From NCBI GenBank assembly GCA_000697335.1, contig JNEM01016580.1, positions 1 through 12,688 on the forward strand: a DNA stretch of 12,688 nt, in the 5' to 3' direction. Source of the stretch: Conidiobolus incongruus B7586 (lineage: Eukaryota; Entomophthoromycota; Entomophthoromycetes; Entomophthorales; Conidiobolaceae). This document shows, in pieces, positions 1 to 9,554 of this stretch (position 1 is the first letter of the stretch; every line of letters begins with the position of its first letter). The translations under genes were made by a program, and so were the position numbers. A model generated the notes under the pieces. That model did not search any database. It saw only the letters and a list, made by a program, of their open reading frames with translations, and was not told the DNA's origin.

Positions 1-240
1 TATAGTGCAGAGGAAGACTTAATATAAAAGTAGTGTGGCGTAGAACGTGGTAATATAACGTGGCTGTAGTGTGCAAGTGTAAACAAAGTTTAATTAAGCT
101 TCGAACTAGGATGAGTCACCGATATATTAAGATTTATATTAGGTAGTGCCAATATCCTACAATATCGACAGAATATAGTCTCAATCTTAGAAATAGTGTA
201 AAGGTAAAAATAGTAAGAATTGAGAGGAAAAAGAGGAACC
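1..240. other. Unassigned strip, less A+T-rich than its neighbour
   Basis: No open frame or RNA gene is recognisable here. The strip differs from what follows: it keeps CpG, TpG and CpA steps and is rich in GTG/GTGG words, for example ACGTGG at 45-50 and again at 58-63. Composition falls abruptly to nearly pure A/T at about 240-250. It may be the end of an element or gene that continues beyond the left edge. The sequence alone does not say which. Confidence 0.4.
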
Positions 241-944
241 TAGTTTATTAGATAATTTAATACTATTTATACAATTAATTTAACTATATAAGTATAAATT
301 AATCATATAATTTATAGTTAATTGGATTATATGAAAGTGTATATAAGAATTTAGAGAACTAGTCTCTTAACAATATTAATAAATTTAATATATAAAAGAT
401 AATTTATGCTTAATTTATAATTAAATTAAAAATATAAATTTAGATATATTTAAAGTCAATTGATTCAAGTCTTGCAAATAAAATTAATTTTCTAAATATA
501 GTTATTTTTATCTATTTTTTATATTTAAAAGTCTATATTAATTCTTATTTAATATATAAAATTTTTTATTTTTGGAAAATTTAAAATTATTAAAATTTTA
601 AATTTTATAATAAAATGATATTTGAAAACTCTTTATATATCAACTCTAAATATATTAAATAAAAGTTAATTATGTATTTCATATATTAAAATAATAAGTT
701 AATAATTAATTATTATAAAATTTAATATAAGATAATATTTATAATATTTAAATTTATTTTTATTTGAATGAATATTATTGAATCAGATGGTATTATTAAT
801 TAATAGGTAATATTAATTATTTATTATTAATTCAAAATAAAAAAAACAAAATTTTTGATTTTTTGATTTTTCAAATTTAATGTGAATTTTTAAAACTTTA
901 TGATTTATAAAAAAATAGTGGAAAATATACTATTAAATTATATA
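241..944. other. CpA/TpG-depleted A/T block left of the first Tc1 element
   Basis: There is no gene or frame of note here. The stretch is almost all A and T, with few CpA, TpG or CpG steps, like the adjoining transposon. It is either older repeat DNA decayed beyond recognition, or flank that was mutated together with the transposon. I could not align it with the flank of the second transposon copy, so the two insertions look independent. Confidence 0.45.
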
Positions 945-1154
945 CACTAGCTTATAAAAATAAGTCATAAAATTAAAAATATAAATATCTCTATTTATAT
1001 CTTAATTAATTCTAATTTAAATAAAATTATAATAAACTATGTAATTAATATATATTTTTTATTTATAATATAATAAAGTTAAATTTAATTAATTATTAAT
1101 TGATATATTAAAACTAAAACTGTATTTATGATAAGTTATAAACTTGAAGGTTTT
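945..1154. repeat. Left inverted repeat of Tc1 copy A, with outer and inner direct repeats
   Basis: The outer transposase-site-like word lies at about 956-980 (core AAGTCATAAAATTAAAAATA). The inner one lies at about 1130-1154 (core AAGTTATAAACTTGAAGG). They are about 175 bp apart. The inverted partner is at 2298-2502. By analogy with IR/DR Tc1 elements, the two words would be transposase binding sites. That role is inferred from position and similarity only. Confidence 0.75.
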
Positions 1155-1170
1155 AATATTGATAGAATAA

Positions 1171-2180
1171 TTAATAACTAGGATTTCTATCTTTTGTTTT
1201 TTTAACTTTAAGTTTATAAGGTATAAAGTCAACTAGCTCCTTATATTAAGTAAGACTAATATTATTCTAAGTTTCTTTAATATACTCCTAAAGTTAATTT
1301 AAATTTTTTGCTAGAGGGAAAGCTTTAATTAACTTTTTTAGTTGATCCTAAAAATATTAAAATAGGTTAAAATTAAGAAATTAAGGAGGTTATTTTATAA
1401 TAGTTATTTTGTTATTTTTAAGCTATTTAATAATAGAATTTGTAGTATAACAAAGGGTAATATCTTGTTAGAAAATAATATTTGATTTATTTAACCTATA
1501 TTACTTAATAGTTTTTTCAATATATTATTTAAAATATTCTAATATATCTTAATATTAATTCCCCCATCAATCTTATAAAGATATCTTATATCTTAAGATA
1601 ACAAATATCCTTAAATTATAATTAACCTATTATTATATTTTTAGGGTATAATAATATAATGGTTATAAAGCAATTTTTTATCTTTTTTGAAATATTTAAT
1701 ATTTTTATTAAATTTATTAAAATATATTATTGTTTTATTAAACTAAATAACTTTACTCTAATTAGTTTCAGTTTAACTTTAGTATTGACATTTAAGTACC
1801 TGCTTAACTTTATAATAGGATTTTTTTAATTAAAGGTGTTTTTTTAAAGTATAAGTAATATTTATTCAAATATAAATTATATATAATAATATTAGTACTA
1901 ACTAGTATTTTTATATAGTTTTATAATTCTTATTATATTTCTATAATAGTATTATATTTATCTATACTAACTAATGTATAAATATACTTTTCATCATGTT
2001 TATCTATAATTTTAACACCCTTAAGTTTTAATTTAGATTTTTTTTAATATTGTTCTTAATAACCCTAGGTATAATAAATTAACTAGCACTAATAATTCTA
2101 ATAATCTTACAAGCTAATTTATTTTTATTTTAAAGTTGATTAATATGTAAATGAGCTTTTTTAATGAGAGATTTAAATAT
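1171..2180 (-). pseudogene. Tc1 transposase pseudogene of copy A
   Basis: This is the decayed DDE transposase that would have moved the element by cut and paste at TA sites. It was found by comparing the region with the reverse complement of the transposase at 11173-12189. Colinear stretches run the whole way, for example around 1288-1340 (the region after the last catalytic Glu) and 1395-1460 (around the PPQS and QDN motifs). The stop aligns at 1171-1173. The position equivalent to the ATG falls at 2178-2180, where the codon now reads ATA. The span of about 1010 bp against 1017 bp implies only small indels. Stops are numerous in every frame. Decay is stronger than in copy B, and the surviving sequence is dominated by TpA. 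It is certainly inactive. Confidence 0.82.
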
Positions 2181-2297
2181 TATAATATTTATTTTAAAAT
2201 ATTAGCTTAATAGTTTTATAATATATATAATATAATAAAAGAAAAAAAAGATATATATAAGTTATATTATTTATACCCTCTTAATTTATAAATTTAT

Positions 2298-2502
2298 AAA
2301 TTTATGACTTATTTTGGTTAAATGTTAAGTATTGATATATTAACCAATAGTAAAAGAAATATAGTCAAATATAGTTAGTTATAATCAACTAATATAGATA
2401 AATTGTATATTTTAGTTTAAATTTATTTAATTAAGAATTGTTTAAGATATAGGTAAATATATAAGTAATTCTGATTTCATAACTTACTTTTATAGGCTAG
2501 TA
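2298..2502. repeat. Right inverted repeat of Tc1 copy A
   Basis: This is the inverted partner of 945-1154. The inner word is at about 2298-2316 (AAATTTATGACTTATTTTGG) and the outer word at about 2471-2492 (TGATTTCATAACTTACTTTT). The tip is GGCTAGTA next to TA at 2503-2504. It matches the right end of copy B (12203-12419) word for word apart from transitions. Confidence 0.74.
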
Positions 2503-2504
2503 TA

Positions 2505-3770
2505 TATCTTATATAGTTATCTTTCATTAATTTATTCTTAATTAAATATTAAAAGTTGATTTTAATTAAATTTTAATTTAATTATGACTATAATATATTT
2601 TTTATTTTGGTATTATTATAACTAAACCATAAATTTTTTAAAATGATTTAAGCTATAGAAATAACTTTTAAAATGAATGTTTTAATTAAGACTACCATCT
2701 AATATTAAATTAAATATTTTTAAGCTAAAAAAATATAATTTTAAATTTATTAAAATTTAAAAATTAATTTTATATTATTTTTTCTTTTATAATTAAAGAA
2801 CTATACTAGAATATATATTATTAAAATCAATACAGGATTATTTAAGTTATCAAAAATATAATATAAAAGTATATTATATATTTTGAAATATATACTTTGT
2901 ATAATTGATAAATATATAAAATAAATACCTTATAATTTCATAAAAGCTTAAAATTCTAAAATAGCTATAATTAAATATAGTTTATAACGATATTTATTAA
3001 ATTCAAAAATTTTATAAAAAATTATTATATTAAATAAATTTTAAGCTCTTTATATAGTCTTTTATTTAAAAATAATAATAAATATTGGGTTAAAAAAAAT
3101 TAATAATATATTAATAAATAACTATTAATTACTTAAAATTATAAACCTAAAATATAATATACTTAGTTAGGATTGAAGTTTAATCAAATAAAAACAAATA
3201 TAATATTTTTTATAAATAATATAGTTTTTAATTATTTTTTTTTATTTAAGACTAATAATACCTATTATTTAAAATAACAATTATAAAATATAAAAAGTTA
3301 AAATTATATAAGTGCTTTTAATTAAAATATTTAAAAAAATTCAATATTCTAGTATATTCACCAGATTATATCTTATAAAATTGTAGTTATAATTAATTTA
3401 GGCAATTAAAAAATATTCTTGAAAATAAATTAATTTATAAAATATAAAATTTTAGTCTTTAATAGAAAAAATACTTTTCAAATGTTAGAAATTTTTAAAT
3501 ATATGGTAGAGTAATTAATAATCATAGAAATTATTAATTCTATACTATATATTAATTTTTATATACTATATATCAAAAATTTTATTTAAATGTTTTGAAA
3601 TTTTATTATTATATAATTTTGATACTATTATTAATATTTAACTTATCAAATAAATCAATTAAATATTAAGATTATTTATGAATTAATAAAAATTTAAAAT
3701 TAATAATTCTCATATAAAATTTACATTAATTGAACCAAATATTTCAAAATAGAATAATTTTAGAATACAA
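2505..3770. other. CpA/TpG-depleted A/T block right of copy A, no gene seen
   Basis: No frame, terminal repeat or transposase motif is recognisable. The composition matches the transposon until about 3350 and then loosens: CpA and TpG steps reappear gradually between about 3350 and 3770. The block is therefore either the spread of repeat-directed mutation beyond the transposon, or an older repeat that is itself destroyed. No second pair of transposon ends was found in it. Confidence 0.45.
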
Positions 3771-4233
3771 ACATATATTTGATATTTGCATTAGAAATAA
3801 AAATTATTTTTGATATTTTAAAATATAATTTTTAAGCAGTTAGCAATGATATTATTAAATTTGCCAATATTTTAATAAACACAGCCTTAATTAATGATAA
3901 TAATCTTTAATATTCAATTTGTTATATATATGGTAATGGATTTTGCTAACAGTATTAAACCTATCCAAGAATTATGCCAAGGTTTCAATTAAATAAAATT
4001 AATTAATATCTATCCGGTTTAAATGCGTAATTATATAAGCATATAGTATGTTGTAATATCATTATTTTAGTTTAAAATTATTAATTATTTTTATTTTATA
4101 ATATAAAAAATTTTAAAATAAGTATTTAATTTTATCAATATTGATTAAAACAAATTATAGGAAATATTTCTGTAGAATTAGTAAAGGGATTGTTATAAAG
4201 ATTGAAAAAAATACTATCAATGCAAGCTAATAT
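3771..4233. other. Intergenic DNA, nothing recognised
   Basis: This is ordinary A+T-rich sequence with CpA and TpG retained, unlike the block to its left. It contains no supported gene, RNA or repeat. It lies upstream of the plus-strand gene relic, but no promoter element stands out. Confidence 0.4.
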
Positions 4234-4700
4234 ATGGTATTGTTTTTAAGCATTTATTAGGCAAAATATCTAAGTTAATCAGCTCAAGTTGATAGATTAA
4301 ATACAATATTAAAGAATCACAGTATTGATTTTTTTATATTTACTTGGTTTAGTTACACTAATTGGAGGAAAAAGAAAAATTCATATTCTCTTGTATGTAA
4401 TTGACTTTGCATTTTTTCAGCATAATCCTTTTAATTATTTTATCGTTCATTTTTTATTAATAGTAAAATTTTTTATCTCAAATTTAAGTATATTATGTGT
4501 TTATTTGAATTTTGTAAAGCATTTAATCAAATTGACATTTAAATTCGAAGGATAATATTTTTGAATCTTTTTATTAGATACAACTTTCGTAAAATGCCCT
4601 TGTCAAATATTAAATGATATTACTATATTTTGGAAATAAAAACTGTGGTGGATGATCGAATTAATAATGATATTTTGACTTCATTTCTGCAAATTTTAAC
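4234..4700 (+). pseudogene. Relic of a TM198-like membrane-protein gene
   Basis: This is a diverged, broken copy of the gene at 5877-6611, on the opposite strand. The clearest part is frame 4325-4435. Its peptide LLGLVTLIGGKRKIHILLYV lines up with IVGLAFVFAGKRIIKILLFI (residues 46-65) of the intact protein, and the match continues as IDFAFF against VGFFFF. The block reads IVHF at about 4441-4452, against IVDF of the intact protein (residues 82-85). After a one-base frame change it reads LNLFIRYN near 4560-4584, against LGFLMGYN (residues 122-129). From the GKR codons to the YN codons there are 209 bp here and 216 bp in the intact gene, so the two are colinear with very small gaps. A possible start is ATG 4234, followed by a GCTCAA match (4282) to the signal-peptide end. 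A weaker match, ILTSF near 4672-4686, corresponds to residues 171-175 (IATSF). The C-terminal third is not recognisable. The right boundary is approximate, and homology rests on hand alignment. Confidence 0.5.
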
Positions 4701-5812
4701 GGCTCTGATCACAAATTTTTGGCTAGGATTTTGAACTAAAGCAAATGTTAATGTTATTTTCATTATATAATATATTTAGTTAATGTAAATATAGCTTTCA
4801 ATATAAAATGTTTTACCCTAACATTTGGTCAAAATTAAATTTTTACTCAAGTTCCAAATTGTCTAGGTATATATTTAAATATTTGATACAAAATTTTTGT
4901 GTTATAAATTGGTTATCAACTAAAATTGTAAAATTGCTGAAAATAGTAAAAAATAAAGTGAAAAAGATAAGGTTTGGATGTTTTTAATAACTTATATTTA
5001 TAATTAACCAATAATATATAATAATAGCAGATGTAAAAATTTCTATTAGAATATGTAATACCGATGATGTTAATGATGGATATCAATTCATCATAATTCA
5101 TTACCTAATTCTCGCAAATAGATAAGGAATTACTCAATAAATATATTCCTCGCAATTTTATGTGATTCATTAAAAAACCAATTCACACAACATATGGAAT
5201 ATCAGGCAATCTGTATACTACTAGAAATTTAATATATACAGTGAGTTATATTTTGTGTAATTTGATTGTATTAATAATGAATCTTTTTGGATTGGCAATG
5301 AAAAATTCGGATGAATTTGAATTTAAATTTCTACAATGAGTAATAATCAAATTTGTATAACTAATTTTATTAAATATTTTAAGTCAAATTTCATGAGTTC
5401 ACAAATTCCTTCATATATAGGTTGTTTAAATTTATATTTACAGAAATATATTAAAATAGTATTATAATAAGCAAATTATCTTGAATCAGTTCTTATCAAT
5501 TAGACTATTTATAGCCCTAATTATTAATAATCCATAGTACTAATATAATTAATATTTAATGTCAAGAATAATTTAATATTAATCAATGTTTACTCCTTGA
5601 ATTTATTTATAGAATTGCAAACATATATAAAAGTTGTAAACATATTTAAATCTAATTATAATAACATTTGTAAATAATAAAATTTGTTTATCAAAATCTT
5701 CACACTATTTAAATAATTTGAATTACTTGTATTTAGTGATTTATATATTGGTACCAATATTAATTTAAAGTCATTGATAGTATATGCATATTAAAATTAT
5801 TTTCAAATAGAA
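4701..5812. other. Intergenic DNA, no supported gene
   Basis: Only short chance frames occur, including a 61-codon Ile/Tyr-rich one on the minus strand at 4916-5101 with no recognisable motif. CpA and TpG are common: a hand count of 5281-5370 gives 10 CpA+TpG, 8 TpA and 15 ApT. The DNA is therefore not of the decayed transposon type. A 23-base stretch at 4663-4685, just to the left, resembles 5854-5877 at the 3' end of the intact gene. Confidence 0.4.
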
Positions 5813-5818
5813 TTTATT
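5813..5818 (-). promoter_or_regulatory. Possible polyadenylation signal of the intact gene
   Basis: The minus strand reads AATAAA about 60 bases after the TAA stop of the 244-residue gene. The position suits a 3' end signal, but the hexamer is cheap in DNA this A+T-rich. Confidence 0.3.
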
Positions 5819-5876
5819 TAAATATATATGAACAATAATTATGAGCGCCAAAATAATAAATGATATTTTAACTTCA

Positions 5877-6611
5877 TTAGGCCTTGGTATTGTAATATTG
5901 ATCTTTGCGGTAAGATTTGAACTGAACCAAAATACCGACTAGAGTAAGGACGAGGGAAGAGCCCAACATGGCCCAAAGTGTTGGAGTCATATACACAGAT
6001 CTTAATCTTGTAGTGACTTGGACAAAAGTAAGGTATCCCTTATTAGCGATGATATCTACACCAATCATGAAAGCCTGGGATCCAACAAATGAAGTAGCAA
6101 TAACTATCATCAAATTCATTAATATAACAGTAACAATTGCAAGGACAAGACCACATCCAACCATAATACCGAGACGAGCCCAATATGACTCGAGCACGAA
6201 TCCCTGAAGAATGAGACCACCAATGTTGTAACCCATTAAGAACCCTAATATAGCAATACCAAGCTTATAGAGACACCATGAAAGCAAACCACCTAAGATA
6301 CCAACAATCACTGCACCTACAATGATACCAATTCTTTGGCCACTTCCAATATCTTCAAAATCTACGATCCTGGAAGCAATTACAATTGTTAAACCACCAA
6401 AAAAGAAGAAACCGACAATAAATAGTAAAATTTTTATTATTCTTTTACCCGCGAAGACAAAGGCCAAACCGACAATCATAAGAATAATAGATGCAATAAT
6501 CGATCCTGCATCTGTACGTGGAGCTCCTTCAGCAGCGATAGTACTATTTTGAGCATTTGAACCACTTATTAAAGTGATAAAGAATAGTAAACTGAACCAA
6601 TTGAAATACAT
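5877..6611 (-). CDS. Seven-span membrane protein, TM7S3/TM198-like (DUF4203) family
   Basis: This is an intact 244-residue protein of unknown biochemical role, predicted to sit in a membrane of the secretory route. Residues 1-20 form a classic signal peptide (MYFNWFSLLFFITLISGSNA) with a likely cut after SNA. A short polar stretch follows, with an NST glycosylation sequon at 22-24. Hydrophobic spans are visible at about 37-54, 58-79, 94-112, 116-137, 147-165, 163-187 (not cleanly separated) and 213-232. A basic tail with FKSYRKDQYY ends the chain. The Gly-rich spans, the GKR loop after the first span and the YKLGIAILGFLMGYNIGG block are what suggest TM198-like/DUF4203 proteins, which are uncharacterised in fungi. 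No intron is needed. The ATG at 6611 is chosen because it opens the signal peptide and has A at -3. Codon use is more G/C-rich than the surroundings, and the frame is clean while two nearby copies are broken, so it is probably the functional member. The family call is from memory of the fold pattern. Confidence 0.88.
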   Translation of the reverse strand: MYFNWFSLLFFITLISGSNAQNSTIAAEGAPRTDAGSIIASIILMIVGLAFVFAGKRIIKILLFIVGFFFFGGLTIVIASRIVDFEDIGSGQRIGIIVGAVIVGILGGLLSWCLYKLGIAILGFLMGYNIGGLILQGFVLESYWARLGIMVGCGLVLAIVTVILMNLMIVIATSFVGSQAFMIGVDIIANKGYLTFVQVTTRLRSVYMTPTLWAMLGSSLVLTLVGILVQFKSYRKDQYYNTKA

Positions 6612-6660
6612 TGTAATTATTTTAGTAATTTTTTATTGACTTAGATAAAGTTTTGAACCT

Positions 6661-6668
6661 TATTTATA
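6661..6668 (-). promoter_or_regulatory. Candidate TATA box of the 244-residue gene
   Basis: The minus strand reads TATAAATA within GTATATAAATAAGG, about 50 bases before the ATG at 6611. This fits the TATA consensus and a short 5' leader. In DNA of this composition a chance match is possible, but it is the best-placed one. Confidence 0.42.
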
Positions 6669-6671
6669 TAC

Positions 6672-7740
6672 TCTTTTAAAATAATATAATATAAGGACTT
6701 CAAGATGTTTTGCATGCGCAAAATATAATTCATTAGCTCTTATTTGTCATTGAGACTATCACAATTGAATGAAATATTCTCTCGGTTTAAATCATACTAA
6801 AAAATATTTAATAAGCTTGAAGATTGGATAAAATTAATCAAGCATATGAATACAAATTTTAAAAAAAAATACTGGAAATCTTGGCAATTTAATATGTTTT
6901 CATAAACAAGAATTTATACCACGGTTTTACTAATTAAGTTTCTAGATTTTTTAATTGACTTTGCAAAATTGGCATTTCTCATTTTGTGTCACATAAGAAT
7001 TTTGTAATTGGGTTAAAAAAATTTATAAAACAGAGTATGAGAATCATGAATTACATATATTTTATGATATTACTAATTAATTGAATTTTTTTTCAATAAA
7101 TCTTGAATTATCATTTATTATATAGTTTCACTTATTAATACTATAGAAAAATATGAAATTTAATATATTTTAATTCTTATCAAAAATCAAATTTCTAAAA
7201 TCAAAATTTTAAGTGGTGACTTATTTACATATAATGCATTATAAAGTTATATTAAAATTGCTGTGAAATTATTATATTATGTTATTAGAAAATAATATAT
7301 TTGAACCAAATATTTTGATAAGAATATTTCACAGTTATAATTAGGTTTAAATGTAGCAAATTTATTATAGTGAACTTATTTCTCAATCTAATTTATCATT
7401 TTAATTTTTTAATCATTATAATATATTAGAACTTATTAACAATTTCGATAAATTGTTTTTTTCTCAATTGAACTTGTAGTATTTTCGTGATTATATTATA
7501 AATACATATTTGAAGCGGTTTGCAGAACTAAAATTTTTATCAAATTGGATTAAATAGTGATAAATAAACTATATGTTTGTATAATCATAAATATATTTTC
7601 TTGCTATAAATTCAATGATAACACATAATCAGTACTTAAAATATATTACTATATTATAATTGGGAAAATAAATTTTGAAAATTTTCATTTTATTATTAAT
7701 TAGTAAACGATTTTATATAAAATATATTTGTGATATTCTA
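6672..7740. other. Intergenic DNA between intact gene and pseudogene
   Basis: No supported frame is present. The stretch would contain the rest of the promoter of the intact gene and the 3' flank of the pseudogene. CTGTGAAAT at 7261-7269 is repeated inverted as ATTTCACAG at 7326-7334, which may be chance. TTGAACCAAATATT at 7301-7314 also occurs near 3730. Neither is enough to call an element. Confidence 0.4.
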
Positions 7741-8467
7741 TCAACGAGGTTGATGTTGAATGTTACAATATTGAGATTGTGGATATGATTCAAGTTAGAT
7801 TAATATTCCTTCTATTATCAGTACAAGAGAAGACTAACATTGCAGCTAGCTTTGCCGCCATTACAACTGACTTTAAATTTGTGGAAACTTCGATGAAATT
7901 AGAATATTCATTATTAACTATGATATCTAATCCAACTATGTGTGTTTGAGTTCCAGCCAATAAAGAAGTAATAACAATCATTAAATTTACTAAACAAACT
8001 GTAAGTATCACCCCAGCCATACCGAATAATATCATAATACTAAGACTTGTACAACAAGGTGATAAACTAAAGTCTCGCAAGAAAATACCGCAATATTTTC
8101 ACTCATATAAAACCTAAAATACCTATTCTCGACTTGTAAAGCCACCGGGAGAGGAAACCACCTAAAGTATCTACAATAATAGAATCAGGGCGAATATCAA
8201 TACTTTTGCCGCTATGAAGCATCAAAATCAACAACTCAAGATCCAATGATGACAGTTAAATATGCAATAAAGATTAAATAGAGAATAATAATAAAAATAT
8301 GTGACTAATTTACCTACAAAGACGAAAATAATACAAATTCGCATCGATTTTATGGATAGGATAATTGCTCTCAGTTTTGTACGAGGTGCTTCATCATATA
8401 TTTTTGTAGTATCTCGTAAATTTGTGCCATTAATAAGCCAGAATATCAATGCTAAGGTAAAATAATT
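7741..8467 (-). pseudogene. Near full-length pseudogene paralogous to the TM198-like gene
   Basis: This is a second copy of the gene at 5877-6611, same strand, about 1.1 kb upstream of it. It aligns along its whole length. YF..LIFWLINGTN matches the signal peptide, and EAPRT (near 8390) matches GAPRT at residues 29-33. IIFVFVGK matches span 1, and SIIVDTLGGFLSRWLYK matches spans 3-4. A 96-codon open frame (7790-8080) covers spans 5-7, with NLMIVI identical and about 33 of 71 residues shared by hand count. The codon equivalent to the start reads AAT (8465-8467). There are in-frame stops, one near the position of Arg81 and another near Met126. About four or five small frameshifts occur, for example in span 2, near 8100, near 8050 and in the last 15 codons. 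There is no large deletion and no intron-like gap. Many differences from the intact gene are conservative, so it probably diverged as a working paralogue before it broke. Confidence 0.85.
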
Positions 8468-9516
8468 TCTTTTTGATTGTACTTTATTGAAAAAATTTGA
8501 TAACGTTTTTTCAATGGTATTCGAGTTTATAGAGTTTTTTTACTACTTTTAAAAGCTCAATTTATATAATTTTATTAATTTTGTTAAATTGAACTAAATA
8601 GTTTTCACAATATACCTACTAATTATTATAACCTATTATCTCACTTTAAGGAATAGCTAAGTAACAACGATTTTTAAATACAGTAGATAGACTCGAAAAC
8701 TTGTGAATAGATTATAATTAACTTAATAATTAAAAATGCGTCCATTGTTATTTTAATTGCAATAAACTCTGCAAAGTGACAGTTATCAATTCGTGTTACA
8801 TCCGATTTCTCTATAGAATAATGGTTATTAGCCACTGATTAATAATCACTGAAAAATAAACAAATCCACTATAATATTTAAATAATATCTTGAGTTTTGT
8901 ACAATAAGAATAAGATTGTCTATATTATAAATATGCTCACTATGTAATCAAAAAATAATCCTAATTTTTATCAAACTCTCCCATGCAATTACACTATAGA
9001 GTTGAGATGACACTGATTTTTGAATTTTTAATATCATATAAATACATATCAACATAAAATAAAAACGCGTCAATTAATCATATAATTTTATCTAGCATTC
9101 TACGATCATTAGTTAAATATTAAATATAAAAACATTTCTAGAAATTGAATTAAACGCTAATTTCAACAGAAAATCTGTTGTTTGCTCAATAAATATTATA
9201 GACTAGTAACCATCATTTCCATTGAATTATATAATTTTCATATTTTTAACAAATTTGGTAAAAATATTTTTACTATTTTAGTAAAAAATTGATATTTCAA
9301 TAATATTTTTACGGATTTTTTTACAATTTTCCAGAGTTATTTTGAAAATTTGAAATTTAAATACAAGAGCCAAATATTATAAAATTAGTGGCAAATGAAA
9401 CAAACTACAAAATGATTTACTCAGGTTACATTACATATTTTTATAATCATTTTACAAAAATGGATACATAATTAGTAAATTATATATGCTCTATTTGAAT
9501 ATTGTCAATCAGGGCG

Positions 9517-9521
<5 letters not shown>
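8468..9521. other. Intergenic DNA, nothing recognised
   Basis: This is ordinary A+T-rich DNA that still contains CpA, TpG and scattered CpG steps. No frame, RNA gene or further copy of the membrane-protein gene could be found on either strand. The first 50 bases may be the decayed promoter of the pseudogene, but similarity to the upstream region of the intact gene is too weak to claim. Confidence 0.4.

Positions 9522-9552
<31 letters not shown>
9522..9552. repeat. (TA)n microsatellite, 31 bp
   Basis: There is an uninterrupted run of about 15.5 TA units between CTATTTGAAT-type flank and CATATTT. It is probably length-variable. No functional link is seen. Confidence 0.95.

Positions 9553-9554
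<2 letters not shown>

Larger units (their letters stand above)
945..2502 (-). mobile_element. Tc1-type DNA transposon, copy A, full length, heavily decayed
   Basis: The element is about 1.56 kb and is bounded by TA dinucleotides at 943-944 and 2503-2504, the target-site duplication of Tc1/mariner elements. The left end begins CACTAGCTTATAAAAATAAG. The right end, read on the minus strand, is close to its match. Each end carries an outer and an inner copy of an AAGTYATAAA-like word, at about 956-980 and 1130-1154 on the left and 2298-2316 and 2471-2492 on the right. The interior aligns along its whole length with the reverse complement of the copy at 10848-12419, so this copy lies in the opposite orientation. 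The two have nearly the same length (about 1558 and 1572 bp). Decay is by substitution rather than large deletion: the sequence is almost pure A/T, and a hand count of 1891-1980 gives 26 TpA, 18 ApT and only 1 CpA+TpG. It cannot encode a working transposase. Confidence 0.88.

Noticed and set aside
241-944. Flank homology between the two transposons, implying one segmental inverted duplication
   Set aside because: The reverse complement of the sequence just left of 945 does not align with the sequence right of 12421. Homology stops at the TA borders.
3731-3745. TTGAACCAAATATT word shared with 7301-7314 as a dispersed repeat family
   Set aside because: Similarity fades within about 30 bases on both sides, so it is not enough for an element.
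4916-5101. 61-codon open frame on the minus strand
   Set aside because: It is a Tyr/Ile/Asn-rich peptide typical of chance frames in A/T-rich DNA, with no similarity to the neighbouring gene family and no partner feature.
5968-6207. 79-codon open frame on the plus strand
   Set aside because: It lies antisense inside the intact membrane-protein gene, has no motif of its own, and is explained as a shadow frame.
6322-6552. 76-codon open frame on the plus strand
   Set aside because: It is also antisense to the intact gene. Its Lys/Ile/Pro-rich peptide is a by-product of the codons opposite.
7261-7334. Inverted repeat CTGTGAAAT / ATTTCACAG as a MITE or hairpin RNA
   Set aside because: It is only nine matching bases around a 56-bp loop, with no target-site duplication and no second copy seen. 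It is within chance expectation for this composition.
7741-8467. A live gene with introns instead of a pseudogene
   Set aside because: The alignment with the intact gene is colinear at base level with only one- or few-base shifts. There is no inserted segment with GT...AG borders, and there are in-frame stops and no start codon.
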